DNA of 64,000 nt, taken from NCBI RefSeq assembly GCF_001522545.3, contig NC_031769.1:3083120-3147119 (forward strand). Direction: 5' to 3'. The notes below the pieces were generated by a model. That model ran no database searches. It was not told the origin of the DNA and saw only the letters and a program-made list of their open reading frames with translations. Shown piece after piece: positions 34,186 to 46,587 of the stretch; the first letter of the stretch is position 1, and every line of letters starts with the position of its first letter. This stretch comes from Parus major (Eukaryota; Chordata; Aves; Passeriformes; Paridae). The position numbers and the translations under genes are program-made.

Positions 34186-36185
34186 ACACAGGTAAGCTGG
34201 TTTCAGGAATATTTGCTGAGACTAGCTTCTATTTTATTAGAAGGTCCTTGCTCTTTTATTTTGACAGTGAGGTGTGATTTATTTAACTGGACAATGGGGT
34301 CTGAGCTGGCCAAGCATCTCTCCTTTTGTATTAAGGTCAGGTGTTGTCAGTGCAGCCGCTGGAATGTGAGGCACAATCCATCCCAGCCCAAGGAGACACT
34401 GAAAGCAGCTCCAAGGAGCTGTGCCCTAGATGTGCCTGTTTGTCTCCATTCTAGTCTTCGAAGGGTTAATGAGATGAATCCCTCTTTCACTATCAGCTTT
34501 GACAAGCCTGGAATGTTGAGGCTCGCCCACGTGGCTTTTTCTGCTCTGCTGGACAAGAACTGCCCCCAGACAGAGCCACAGGCTCCCACCCACACTGAGA
34601 TCCCTCCTGCCAGGCCTGGCTGGCCTGCAGATCCTCTGCTGTGATGGTCAAGCTGTGCTGGGCATCCAAAGCAGAGCCAGAGGAAAATAAAATTCCCTTG
34701 TGCACTGTGAGGTTGAAAAACACCTCGTGACAGGTGGGGCCCTTTGGTCTCCATATTCCTCAGTCACTTCCCACCAACCAGAAGATTCCCAAGAGCCAGA
34801 AAGAGACCTTTCCTGGTTCCTGAGGACAAGATCTGGTGGGAATGTTATGCAGACAGTGCAGTCACTTGTTCCCTGTTTAGCCATATAAATAAGCTGCATT
34901 ATTCTAAGATACTTCTGTTCCTAGAACTGTGTCCACAGCCAGGGGGATGCAGCATCCTAAATCCCTCACCTGCTGTGGTCCTCTGGGATGTTCCTGGTGG
35001 GTGGACAAAGGTCTGCACCACTGTGTTAAAAGGCAGTGACTCAAACCCTGAACCTGAAGAGCAGCAGGTATTCGGTTGTGTGACTAGTTTTACCTTTTAG
35101 CAAATATAAAGTGGCTTAGCCTGCAGAGCTGTGCACCTCAGGATGCTGCTCTGGTGGTGTCAGAGAAGCCACCAGTGAGAGCTGGGTGCTGGAAATTCCA
35201 GCCCAGATGAATGGATGGGAAGCTCTTGAACTCAGTACCCTCAAAGGGCATTTATCTGAAACAAACTCATTGATTCCTGTATCCAATCAAGTGGCTCCTG
35301 CAGCTCCTTTAGGAATGTTTTAGATCCACAAAGTTTACTAAAAGAGTGAATAGTTCAGGTGCAAGGCTCCAGTATCCCACTGCTCCTGAAGTCAAGAGTA
35401 CACTCACCAATAAATTCAGAATCCTTTTCCCTACCTCCTCTTTCTAGAGCTCCAGCTTGGAATGAAGACAGAATTTGTTCTTTCCTCTTCTCAGGTAAAT
35501 AAGCTACAGATGCCCTTTGACAACCCCTTGTGATTCAAGATCAGCTGTTAAAGAAATTACATTGTGTGAATCATCCTTCCAATGGGAGTTACATCCCCAC
35601 TGAAGGGAGTCAGCAGAAGGGAATGTGTGTGAGCTCCTCTGAGGGAGTAAAACCAGGCAGAACAGGGATGAAAAAAACACAACAGGACATCATCATCATG
35701 GGAATTCTACCTGTGGAATTATTCTGGATTAGGAGCCTTCAGTGTTCAGTGGAGACTACTGAGACAGAAATGGTGTGAACATATAGAAATGGTGTTGAGA
35801 AGGTAAATAAGGAAAAAGGCATCCAGTCTCCTTCCCAATGCAAGGATGGAATGATGCCAAAAAAGAAAAAAAAATCCAGAGAGGCCTGGTTCAAAACAAC
35901 AACAAAGTCTTAAACTAAAAATGTGACGTGACCTGACAGATGCTATAAGTGTCCAAGGATTCAAAGCTACTCCATGGAGGAAAAGTCCATAAAGGCAATT
36001 AAATATCATGAGACCACTTCTGGCTCAGAAAGCTTCTGAAGTACTGTTCAGTAGATGCTGGGAGATAATTTAGGGCACTTCTATGTTAATGCTTGCCTCC
36101 TGCTAATATTCTCTGTGGGACCTTGCAAGACTTGCTGATTTCTGGTCTAACAGTGCAGACATTCTTATATTTTCTGTTGTCACAC
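34186..36185. other. no gene seen; 2 kb unique sequence
   Basis: GC somewhat above average to 34.7 kb. Frames at 34213-34754 (both strands, up to 143 codons) overlap each other without a recognisable domain. No CR1 tail is seen. Confidence 0.5.
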
Positions 36186-36915
36186 CTTGTCACCCCCAGG
36201 TCCTTCTCCACAGGGCTGCTCCCAATCTATTCTCTTGTTGCCTCAAACACATGCGGGACCTTCCTCGCACTTGGCCTTGCTGGACCTCATGAGGTTTGCA
36301 TGGGTCACTTCTGGAGCTTGTCCAGGTCCATCTGGATGGTCCCATCCTTCAGGAGTGTCACTGCAGCCTCAGCTTGGTGCCAGCTGCAAATTAGCTGCAA
36401 ATTAGTGCTCAATGCCACTGCCTGTGCCATTAATGATGATTTTCATCAGTGCTGACCCCAATCCCCAGCCCCAGGGGACACCATGGATGTCCATTAGAAC
36501 ATTGAGCCACTGACCACACCCCTCTGGATGTGACCAATTCCTTATCCACTCTTCAACTCTGCTTCTTTCTCATTTACAGAGAAGGATGTTGAGGAGAAGA
36601 TGTGCCAAAGGCTTTACAGAATTGCAGATAAAGGACATCTGCAGCCCTCTCCTTGTCCACTGATGGAGTCACCCCATCAGGGAGGGACACTGGGCTGCTC
36701 AGGCAGGATGTACTTCTGGCAAAGCTGCCCTGAATCACTTCCCTGTTCTCCAGAAGCCTCAGCACAGCTTCTAGGAGGTCCTTCCCTGATTTTCCCAGGC
36801 ACAGAGGTGAGGTTGACGGGTCAGAAGTTCCCAGGGTCCTTCTTTCTACTTTTTCAAAAATTGCTTGCAAGTTTCCCCTTTCCCCATCACTGAGGTCTTC
36901 ACCTGACTGCCACAA
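36186..36915 (-). mobile_element. CR1 LINE internal fragment (ORF2, no 3' tail)
   Basis: It carries the CR1 ORF2 region from CCCCCAGGTCCTTCTCCACA to about GAGGTCTTCACCTGACTGCC. The left edge (3' side of the element) stops before the 3' UTR, so unlike nearly all other copies this one has lost its 3' end. Confidence 0.92.
36574..36915 (-). pseudogene. CR1 ORF2 reverse-transcriptase core fragment, catalytic motif lost
   Basis: A continuous minus-strand frame of about 113 codons inside the internal CR1 fragment. The N-terminal part, 'DLSDGERGNLQAIFEKVER', and the middle, 'LGKSGKDLLEAVLRLLENRE', match the usual CR1 RT order up to 'GVTPSVDKERAADVLYLQFC'. Motif A normally has aspartates at both conserved positions (Y-L-D-L-x-K-A-F-D type). 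Here it reads YLQFCKAFG, so both are gone (Q and G). The frame then stops. The reverse transcriptase would be dead even if translated. Survival of an open frame over this length probably reflects chance. Confidence 0.88.
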
Positions 36916-37670
36916 AAAATGTAATTTACAGAAATATATTTTATTAATATACCTTTAAATATGTGTTATGTAATTTATTATATAAATTTCTATTTTGATC
37001 TGAGCCAAAAGCTGCCACATTCTTGCAGTTCTGCTTATAACTCTATTGCTGTGTGGCCAAGATTCATCCTACCACACTTTAGACATTTAGGTGTCTAAAT
37101 TTTCTAGAGATTTTTGTGTTCTGTGTCCTCTGCTTCTGGGGACTGAGCCCTCCTATGACCATCAGGGGACTTCAGAAACATCTGGGAGTTTCACTCCTTC
37201 CGAAACCTGGATAAAAATGGAATTGGAAGGGAGACCAACAGTGTTTACATTGTGTTTCCATACTTGGCACTCACTGAAGGAATTGTATGGTATTATCTGA
37301 CAGCACCTCTTTATCAGGAGGAAAAGACATGCAGAGTCTCAAAGAGCACAAAAAGGTTCTTTATGTGTGACAGAAAATGAAGCTGACGATGAGAACTTCC
37401 AGTTCCATGGGAGTGTGGAAGGAGTCTGCTGTTCCAACTGCACTTTAAGCCCAGGCTGGGGCTCTGGATTTTATCATGACAAGCCTGTGAACCTCCTGCT
37501 GTCACATCATCCAAGTTTCACATGGAAGACACCAACTACTCCCAGAGCTGAGGTGAGAGCCAGCCCACTGAATTCTCTTCAGCTGCCTTGTTCCTGGAAG
37601 TCCAATTCTCCAACATTTGCATCCAAGAACAAACAATCACCACCAAGTGAAGTTTTCTGCCTTCTCGAAA
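36916..37670. other. no gene seen
   Basis: AT-rich at 36925-37000, with TTTATTATATAAATTTC. Otherwise unique, with no recognisable domain in frames up to 70 codons. Confidence 0.55.
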
Positions 37671-37816
37671 TCATGGAATCATTAAGGCTGGAAAAGACCT
37701 TCAAAATCACCAGTCATGATTACCAGTTCAACACCATGTTCTCCACTAGGCCGTGTCCTCAATTGCCAATACACAAGATTTGTGAACAATTCCAGGAATG
37801 ATGGCTCTACCACTTA
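37671..37816 (-). mobile_element. CR1 LINE 3' fragment
   Basis: Plus-strand text TCATGGAATCATTAAGGCTG, GAAAAGACCTTCAAAATCAC, CCACTAGGCCGTGTCCTCAA and AATTCCAGGAATGATGGCTC. An older, diverged copy of the CTGGAAAAGACC subfamily. Confidence 0.85.
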
Positions 37817-40188
37817 TTAGGCAGTCTGTAGGAGGAGATGGATTGGGTGCTGGCAGCACTGGCCAGGAATGGAGAGCAGCAGCAAAGTGCTGAGAAGCTC
37901 TAAGGGACAAGCTCTGAGCTGTCACTTATGTCCCCCTAAGGGTCAACAGGAGATATGGAAGAGAAAATTGAAATTTCCAGTGAAATATTGTTATCTTCTT
38001 CTTTTTCTTGTCCTGGTTTGTTTGCTGGGGGCTGGTGGTTGCAGGAGGAGTGGTGAAATATAATGAAGGGCTTGTCCTTAAGTAACACCACAAGTCAGTG
38101 ATTTGGTCAGGGATATTTCTAAATTCCCAAGCTGATATTTAATTTAAAAAGCCTCACATTTAACAACATATTTTTCTATTTCTCAGAACAGATTTTCAAA
38201 CCCCTTTTTCACTCTAAAAGTGTTACTGCATAGATTTATTTCTCGACCAAAGTTTTTGACACTCTGTAGAAAGAATTGGAAAAAACAGCCTTAAAATAAC
38301 AAGGAATATAAATCTGTTCCTTCTCTGATAATCCAAATATCAATGAGTGGTCAGAAGGATTGACTTTGAATTCCCACCTACAACCATAAAGAAGCTCAAT
38401 ATACACAAAGCTTTTGTGTTTAATAAGAATTTGTGATTGTTTCTAAAGAAAAGAAACCATAAATAAATACAGGCCTAAGCAGTTATTAGCACTTATTAGT
38501 TCTTAGAATGATGGATATTGATTGTTGTGAGATATGGTTATTGATTGTAGTGAAATAAGGAGCTTAAACTGGAAATAGTTGAAGAGATAAATGTTCACTG
38601 AAGGCTGAAAGTCGTCTGTGGTTCCTGCTTATGCCAATGAGCATGGAAAAAACCTTCCACCAAGCATTCAGACATTCCTGCAAATTTATCTGAGTCTGAC
38701 TGAATGTAACTGCTGAGCAGAAGTCTCCTTTCAGGTGCATTAATCTATCCAAAGAGCGTGGATGCCTCTCAGAATCTATTAAATCTTCCTTTAAAAGCCA
38801 CCCAGTAAAATACTCACTTTCAGACCTTGAAGATGATTGAAGGGGAGTCCACCTGAGAAATTTCATGTTGCAGATTGATCTCTGAGGGTTTCTGGCCTAA
38901 GTCCTGCCTGAGAATATTTCTTTTTAATGAAAGCCTAATAAAGACAGTAATGAAGCAGATTTGAGGAAGAGGGAATGGAAGTCTTCATTAGGCAGTTCCT
39001 CCTAAAATTACTAATGACCAACTCATGGTTAAATTCAAAGGTTGCACCCCCCATCTGAACTCTCTTGATTTATAAACTGGTTTTGCCACCTGGGACAGTT
39101 CTGCCTTCCTTTATCTGCAGGCACAGACAGATTTCTCCCTTAACCCTGCAGTCAAGTTTTAATTTCTCTGACTGGATGTCTTGAGTTCATTCCTTGCTGT
39201 GCTCCTGGTGAGGGTTATCCAATAGTGCTCAAGGTTTTGATTCTCAAAACATCTTCAGTTTAACATCTGGTCTTGCATGAAACACTTTGCAGTGAGGTTC
39301 TCCACTGCTGAAGGAGGACAACTGGAAAAATATCCAGCTGTAGAAGATAAAAAAAACCTCTTTTCCTTCAAATGGAGGCAAATAACCCTCTAGAGAGGGT
39401 GGCAGAAGCTCTGGGATTGGCCAGAACATCAAGTCTGGCTTAGCCAAGTCATCATGGAGAGGTTTTAATGGAAGGAGCTCATGGCTACATTTGTAAATGC
39501 AATTAATGGAGTTTTCTCTTGAGGAACTGATGCCTCTGCTGTTTTACCTGCTGCAGTTCTTTATGTGAAATGATGGAATTTTCTTTAATCTAGAGAGAAA
39601 AAATTTCTTTGTTTCATATTTGTCTCAGAACTTAATTTCTTCATTTCAGAACTCAATTTCTTACTCCTTTTATTACATATAGTTTTTTCTTAATACACTG
39701 TCTTGAGTCCTGAGTGCTGCACATATATAGAATTTATATGTGAAATAACAACTTCCAAGATAAGTCAGGGTTTGAAAATGCAATTTCAGCCATGACAAAA
39801 TATCTCCTACTTGTGCTTACACAAAGGGAGTAGCTGTGTCTGTGGCTGCTGGTAGTTTATCATCATTTAGTAAGCCAGACTGCAAAATAAGGAATATGCT
39901 TTGTCACTGGAGTGTAACTGCTAATTGCATTCAGATATGTTATTTTTTTTCCCTGCTTTTTCCCTATATGTTTTATTTTCTGTGCAAATCTTTCCCTGCA
40001 TTTGGCTGAAAGCCATTTTTTAAAAAAATGGAATATGACAAAGCTAAAAATCCTTTTCCTTCTTGAGTAGAAATCTCTTCTGCTGTTCCCCTGCTGCACA
40101 AAACCCTTTGCATTTTAGTGTACATTGATATAAAATCTGATCTTCTACAGGAGACTGTGGCCTCCCTTCCCTTCTCTGAGCCTGAAAA
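37817..40188. other. no gene seen; 2.4 kb AT-rich unique sequence
   Basis: Frames up to 100 codons (38564-38866 minus) show no recognisable domain. I see no CR1, LTR or microsatellite. Confidence 0.55.
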
Positions 40189-40338
40189 TCACAGAATCAC
40201 AGAAGGTTTGGGGTTGGAAAGGACCTCAAAGCTCATCCAGTTCCACCCCCTGCCATGGGCAGGGACACCTTCCACTATCCCAGGCTACTCCAAGCCCCAT
40301 CCAGCCTGGCCTTGGACACTTCCAGGAGCAGCCACAAA
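40189..40338 (-). mobile_element. CR1 LINE 3' fragment
   Basis: TCACAGAATCACAGAAGGTT, GGGGTTGGAAAGGACCTCAA, CCCCTGCCATGGGCAGGGAC, then CTTGGACACTTCCAGGAGCA. It is cut after about 150 bp. A young-looking tail. Confidence 0.94.
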
Positions 40339-40545
40339 ATTCTGTGCAAACAACCAAAGGCAGGTTCATCCAAAATTTCTTTCTTCATCTTCTCTAACAC
40401 GAACCTAATGAGAACAATAAATTACATAAAATATTCACAACAGGAAAACACTTTCTCCTCTGTCTCTGTCAAACATAGAAGAGAAAAACAAAAGCCAAAG
40501 TTAGGAAGCAGAGGCCAAGTAAATGCATTTCAGAAAAAAAATATC
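40339..40545. other. no gene seen
   Basis: About 200 bp of unique, A-rich sequence between a CR1 fragment and the GAAGGA array. Confidence 0.6.
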
Positions 40546-41042
40546 AGAAGGAGAAGGAGAAGGAGAAGGAGAAGNNNNNNNNNNNNNNNNNNNNNNNNNN
40601 NNNNNNNNNNNNNNNNNNNNNNNNNNNNNNNNNNNNNNNNNNNNNNNNNNNNNNNNNNNNNNNNNNNNNNNNNNNNNNNNNNNNNNNNNNNNNNNNNNNN
40701 NNNNNNNNNNNNNNNNNNNNNNNNNNNNNNNNNNNNNNNNNNNNNNNNNNNNNNNNNNNNNNNNNNNNNNNNNNNNNNNNNNNNNNNNNNNNNNNNNNNN
40801 NNNNNNNNNNNNNNNNNNNNNNNNNNNNNNNNNNNNNNNNNNNNNNNNNNNNNNNNNNNNNNNNNNNNNNNNNNNNNNNNNNNNNNNNNNNNNNNNNNNN
40901 NNNNNNNNNNNNNNNNNNNNNNNNNNNNNNNNNNNNNNNNNNNNNNNNNNNNNNNNNNNNNNNNNNNNNNNNNNNNNNNNGAAGAGGAAGAGGAAGAGGA
41001 AGAGGAAGAGGAAGAGGAAAAAGAAGAGGAAAAAGAAGAAGA
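40546..41042 (+). repeat. GAAGGA / GAAGAG purine-only hexamer array containing an assembly gap
   Basis: Left of the gap, AGAAGG hexamers (40546-40574). Right of it, GAAGAG hexamers degrading into GAAAAAGAAGAG (40981-41042). Essentially every visible base on this strand is a purine. Frames translate as poly-Glu, poly-Arg/Lys or, on the minus strand, poly-Leu/Ser, and are artefacts. Confidence 0.97.
40575..40980. other. assembly gap, 406 N
   Basis: 406 undetermined bases wholly inside the purine hexamer array. The array length is therefore unknown. Confidence 0.99.
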
Positions 41043-41070
41043 AATAATAATAATAATAGTAATAATAATC
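41043..41070 (+). repeat. (AAT)n microsatellite
   Basis: AATAATAATAATAATAGTAA and ATAATAAT directly abut the purine array, so the two form a compound microsatellite. Confidence 0.9.
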
Positions 41071-42992
41071 TTAAGGAAGTAGGAAAAGTAACCACTGCAA
41101 TAAAGTACCAGAGAAAGTGGAAGGTTTGTAGTATCTAAGGGATTCATCTAATCAAAGGTTGGATATATCTGCAGTGGAGGTGACTGTAGCTGAGCTTGTT
41201 TCCTTTCCTAGTCACAGAAATCTTCTTTATAGTCACCAGAAACCAGAGTATGAATCACATCAACCTAAGGCAGGCATACAAAATGAACAAGAAAAATCAT
41301 ATCCTAAAAGTGCTGTTTCTCTCCACAGGTTTTAAAGGAACCTGTGTTGTCAACATCTAAATTTGGGTGAGATGAATCCCACTCTGGATGTCTCCAAGAA
41401 AAGTCCATTTGCCACTTAAAGGAGATGCTTTATCCAAAAATAAATCACCGATTTCCATAAATGAATAAATTGTATTGTCCTCTGATGCCAGATGAATATG
41501 AATGTGTGGAACTTAACCCTGAGAAAGGAAAATACTTCATAAGACAATTTTCAGTGATAGAACACTTTTTCCATAAAAAATTTCCATAAAAAATGACAAA
41601 AAGCAAGAATACAGTTTAAAATGAAAGGAATTGGAAAATTAAAAAAAAAAAAAAGTCAAGATTATCCAGAGGAAACATTAATAATATTGAAATAAATTTG
41701 GTAGGGTATGTTACAACTTGACAGCTTTAATCAGTCTGCAATTGCTAAAGGTCAAGGCAAAAATAACAAAATATATTACCCTAGACATGAGATTCTTACA
41801 TTTTCATCTAATTTACCTTTTCTGGGCAAAGAGAAGATGGGATTAGACAAGAAAAGGATCTGATGAATATAGGATATTACTATATTCTCAAAATATTATT
41901 AATAATATATTCTTAAAATATGAAAAAGATAATCTATTCATCTTATTTTTTGATGTTATTAATAATATTCAAGCAGGCCAATAAACAAAACCTCCACCCT
42001 CTCTTCTTATTTGGATCTGGATTTCTACTCTATTGTGAAATTTATCACTTCACTTTTTGAGTTTTTTATGTTTTTTTTAAACAGGTGGTGGATAACTGAT
42101 TTTGGCAGTTCTTCAGCAGGAACAAGCATCATTATTACAGTTAGACAGAGTTACAGAAAAACCTGGTACAGAGAGCAAAACAGAGAGTAAGTTAATTACA
42201 AAAATCAAAGTCATGCAGAACAAAAGGCCTCGCATTTCACGTGGCAGAAAGACAAGGTGCAATGTCACTTCAGGGAAAAGCTCCCCCAAAAAACGATTCT
42301 TTAGCACTTTCTTTTATCCTGGAACTGTCTCACTTCCATTTCTATTAATCATTTATACTTGCTTTACATAGCCTTACAATAAACTGTGAATAAATTCCAC
42401 GGGTTTAATATAACTCCTTTTGTATTTTTGTCACAGCAAGACTGTCTCAGAATTCACTGTAACTCTGCACATATTTTACATTTGAAATTAATCGTTCCTC
42501 ACACGTTGCTTATTTTAAATACCATCTTTGTTTCTGCTCTCCGTTCAATCAAAGCATTGTCTGATTTTAAAATGCTGACACAACAGAAGGTGGATATAAC
42601 ACATCCTCATCCTAAAAATTGGTGGTTTATGAGTTTTTTGGTTTTTTTCCCTGCGCTAAAAAGATTAGCAAGAGTCAGATCTGCCTATGCCCAAGACAAA
42701 TACATTTTGTCTTTTTATTTTATCCCATCAACATACCACAGATTCGCTTAATGCCTGCCTTAAAACCTAATTCCTCTCTTACTCAATTTAGTCTAAACCC
42801 TTGTACAAAGGTTGCAGCATCCTTTCTCAGATCAGCTCTGGTCTTTGCACTTCATCCAGCTGCATCTGTTTGCATTTCTCTTTTTCATTCCTCTGGCTTC
42901 TCTCCACCTGCGCTGCTGCTTTAAAGATGCTGTTTTTGTCATTTAATCTGATTTTTTACACGGGCAGATAGTGGTAAGAGTGGAATGATTTT
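41071..42992. other. no gene confirmed; AT-rich unique sequence
   Basis: Contains a poly-A run at 41641-41654 and AT-rich patches at 41880-41970. One weak open-frame candidate is listed at 42102-42371. No mobile element is recognised. Confidence 0.5.
42102..42371 (+). other. unrecognised open frame rich in Lys/Arg/Ser
   Basis: 89 codons starting MAVLQQEQASLLQLDRVTEK, with a basic centre (KRPRISRGRKTR) and a hydrophobic end after 'GTVSLPFLLIIYTCFT'. No family is recognised. TTTTTTTTAAACAGGTGGTG just upstream (42071-42090) resembles a splice acceptor, and polyadenylation-like AATAAA occurs downstream at 42380 and 42391. The length is within chance expectation for AT-rich DNA; it could be a fossil last exon or noise. 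Confidence 0.15.
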
Positions 42993-43236
42993 AAACTGAA
43001 AGAGGGCAAGGTTAGATGGGATATTAGGAATAAATTCATCCTGTGAGGGTGGAGAAACACCAGCACAGGGTGCCCAGAGCAGCTGTGGCAGCCTCGGGAT
43101 CCCTGGAAGTGCCCAAGGCCAGGTTGGACAGGGCTTGGAGCACCCTGGGATAGTGGGAGCTGTCCCTGCCCATGGCAGGGGTGGCACTGGATGATCTTTA
43201 AGGTCCCTTCCAACCCAAACCATGCCATGGTAACTG
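42993..43236 (+). mobile_element. CR1 LINE, well-preserved 3' end
   Basis: AGATGGGATATTAGGAATAA, CAGCACAGGGTGCCCAGAGC, CTGCCCATGGCAGGGG and TTAAGGTCCCTTCCAACCC. The octamer tail is short and altered (CATGCCATGG). One of two plus-strand copies right of 31 kb. Confidence 0.95.
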
Positions 43237-45064
43237 AGTGTCACAACCCTCAGGAGCAAACTTACTCCATCCTTACAAGTGGTGAATGAAAGGTTTAGAA
43301 ACACTGGCAAAGATACAAGTCTGGGATTCAACCCATTTTCTCCTAGAGAAGAGATTCCTAAAATAGCTCATCTCTGTTGAAAGTAAAAATATGAGTTTAT
43401 TCCACTAAGTGAAGATGTCTGCAGTATAAATGTTTACATTTATAAATGTGGAAGGACTATCACTACAGCCTCCTCTTCCATATGTACATCTACCCAGTGC
43501 AAATAAGGTCAATAATTCCTGTAATAATACACATTGCTCATGCTGATTTTAAGTGCTTTTACAGCCAAAGATAAAGTACATCCCTCAGATGTCTCCCATG
43601 ACATCCTTGGCTTTCCCCCAAGTACGTGCAGAATTAATGCCGTTAGATCTGCAGGCAGCAGGAATTTACATATTGCAAAATGGTTATAACATCATTTCAT
43701 CTTTCAAAACTTCTTCTCCATGTGTCCTTTTTTTGGTTTTGTTTTTGTTTTTTGTTTCTTTGTTTGGGTTTTTTTTTTAAGCAATAAATATAAATCCAGC
43801 CAATACATTAAGAATTCAGCTGAGGTTATTCCTTTTTCTGAAGTGATGGCTGTGTCTGATGGATAGAAAACCTGAAGTTGTGACCGTGATGGTGTGATCT
43901 CATTTCTCCTTCTCTTCCTCAGTCTCCCCATCTAGAAATGGCAATTGTGGCACTGGTCTCCCCTGGAGAACACCAACAGCACAACTCTGAATTCCAGAGT
44001 GCTTTTCCATCTCCTGGAAGCAGTTTCTGACACACACCTGACTTTTTGTTTTCCCAGGACACTTCAACCATGGGTCACACACATTTAATTAAGGATTCTC
44101 CATCAGCATGGCAAGGCAGAAGCTGAAGTTGGTTTTCTGTGTATTTGTGACTATCCCAGATTATTCTGAAGGATCTGCTCTGCTGATAAATATTTCAAGG
44201 AGCCACAGAGCAAGTTTTCTGCAACGAGCTACCCAAACACAGCCCAGCCACAGAGCCTCTGAATGTTCCTTTTATTCATTTCTACCTCTTTTTTTGAGAG
44301 CATAAAAAACACCTTTCTATCAGTTCTGCTGTTTTACACTTCAGGGCCATAATGAAACTCTCTGAATGATCAAGGATTGGAAATCTAGGGAAAAAAAAAA
44401 CAATCAGAAATGTCAGCACTGGAAATAAAGAGTATAAGCCTTAGAGCTGCAATTTTTGTGGGCAACTCTTTCAGGTCTTTTTTTTTTCCAAAGAGCTTTC
44501 CAAATCATGACAGGCAAGCAGGCTGCCTTAACACAATCATTTAGATTGCATGGAATTGTCTCCCAGTAAAATTGCCAGCCATCATTCTCATTTGAAGCAC
44601 TTCAGAGCATCTCCTTAGAAATCTTCGGCAGAAATTTGCAATATGAGTTGGAATTGTCTCTATGGGGGAAGCAAAACAGCCTGGGGAATCCTGAATAACA
44701 AAGAAAGTGTTGGTGAAACAATAATAATTACCCTCAGTGCTTGAGAGATGGTTCAGCACAGAGCCCTGCAGTGCCCTTGGGCAGCCAGAGCAGGGTTTGT
44801 GCTCTGCACCTCTGCAAAGCTCAGAACCTGCAGACAGCGCTTCAGCACGTGGATAATTCAGTGTTACAGAAGGGATGGAGGGTCAAGGTGATGCTCTGCC
44901 AGTCCCACACCCTCTTTCCTTTGTACTTTGATTCATTCCAAATAGAAAAGCGATTTTCCCGTGTAGATGGGTACAAATGTCGATGTGGCAGAGAATGAAA
45001 ACAGCAGGAGAGGGGAGTGTTTTATAGATTTGAGATTGCTGATGATCAGAGAAGGGTTTTAAAG
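43237..45064. other. no gene seen; includes a T/G tract
   Basis: Unique sequence apart from the tract at 43727-43778. Frames up to 85 codons have no recognisable domains. Poly-A (44391-44400) and poly-T (44478-44487) runs are present. Confidence 0.55.
43727..43778. repeat. T/G low-complexity tract
   Basis: TTTTTTTGGTTTTGTTTTTG and TTTTTTGTTTCTTTGTTTGG followed by a T run. Same style as the tract at 21981-22093 but half as long. Confidence 0.75.
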
Positions 45065-45313
45065 ATTCATAGAACTTTTAATGTTGGAAAAGACCTCCAG
45101 GATCAAGTCCAGTCGTTGACCAAACACCTCTTTGTCAGCCAAACCATAGCAGAGTGCCATGTCCAGTTGTTTCTTGAATGCTTCCAGGGATGGGAACTCC
45201 ACCACTTCCCTGGGCAGCCCCTTCCAGTGCCTGACCACCTTTCCAAGGAAGAAATTCTCCCTGACATCCTGCCTGAACCTCACATGGAACAGCCAGAGGC
45301 CACTTCCTTTTGG
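45065..45313 (-). mobile_element. CR1 LINE 3' part
   Basis: TTCATAGAACTTTTAATGTT, GGAAAAGACCTCCAGGATCA, TTCCAGGGATGGGAACTCCA and GAAGAAATTCTCCCTGACAT. It ends near the region homologous to TGGAACAGCCAGAGGCCACT. Confidence 0.92.
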
Positions 45314-46587
45314 AAAAGGCATTTGGAGGCCTAGAATTCCCTAAGTAGCCTTAGAAACCAGAAGTAATGCTGCCCATGTTTAATTTTCATCAGGAATCAG
45401 CCTAGAAAACCCAGGAAAGTTGTTTGCCAATTTTCTTGTTTCCTTCAGTGTGCTTCTTCAGCAGTGATTTTCAACATCTGATCATCTGTGAACCCCTGGG
45501 TATTTTTTTCCCTCTCCACTGCTATGTAGCAAATTTAAGCCTAAAAACCATCTCAGCTGTGTAATTACCACAATCAGGGAAAATGGGGGAGAAGTAATTT
45601 TAAAGTCATTCAAAATTATTACTTTCCAGGCCACTGGAAAACTTCACAGGCAGGGAAAAAAAAGTTCAGTGATACCAACCCCACCTTCAGGGCAGGGAGG
45701 TTTTGGGTGCCAGCAAACCAGAGATGGATTTAACTCTGTTCAAAGGCACATTTAGTGTGGAAATCGGGAACTGTGTACTCATGGCAGCACAGAGAGTGGA
45801 AGAAGCAGTAATTTAATAAGTGGAAAGTTTGGAAGGGATGAAGACTAGACCAGAAAATGATGGTGTCAGCCCCTGTGCCAGTCCTTCAAGGGTCTCTCAT
45901 GTGCATGGCAAACACCCCTTTAAAACAGCCAAGTGTCTTGTTTTCCAAGGGGAAAATTAAGAGGAAGGCCAGGAAAGGAGGGAGGAAGAGTACCTGGCTG
46001 TTCTTTTTATTTTTTCTTCCTGCAGATAACAGAAAGTATTTACCAAGATTTGTTCCTCCAAATGAGTAAGTCAGGGCCCCAATAATCTCCTGGACCAGAG
46101 GTGACCCTGAAGCATCAGGAACATCACTCCCTTTGTTCTGGCTCAGTGCTAACAAATCCTCTGGGCTCAAACTGACTCTGCCCAGTGCAGTGGCTGTGGC
46201 CAGTGTGTCCAAGGGACAGTTAAACTGCATTTTCTAATTAATCACATTCTGGGAGGAAGGAGCAACATTAGCTAATTAAAGGTGGAGAGAAAATTCCAGA
46301 ACCCAAGTCATTGAAGGGATTCATAATATTTGAGACAGCTTTTGGGAATAGCAGGTTTTCTTTGGGGAAAAAAGTGTCTCATCAAGTAAAATTTTCTCAG
46401 TAGTGTAACTTAGGGACCCAACTTTATCACTTCATCATCTCTTCATTGGAAAAACAACTCCTTCCAAATATTCCTACAGCCTCTGTTATCTGAGGTCTGG
46501 TTAACACTTTCTCAACATTCTGAACATACCAATCTCAAAGAAAAGTCAATCAAATAGGTTTAATTTCTTAGCATGTAATAAAGTACC
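45314..46587. other. no gene seen
   Basis: Unique sequence. A minus frame (45886-46230, 114 codons) and an overlapping plus frame (45857-46069) have no recognisable domains. Confidence 0.55.

Noticed and set aside
33089..34277. Frames of 276-363 codons
   Set aside because: They cross 750 N and an ATCC-type tandem array. The readable residues are repeat translations.
34213..34754. 143- and 135-codon frames on opposite strands
   Set aside because: They overlap each other antisense, have no domain, and are consistent with locally raised GC.
40255..41147. Long poly-Glu, poly-Leu and poly-Ser frames
   Set aside because: Translations of the purine hexamer array and its gap.
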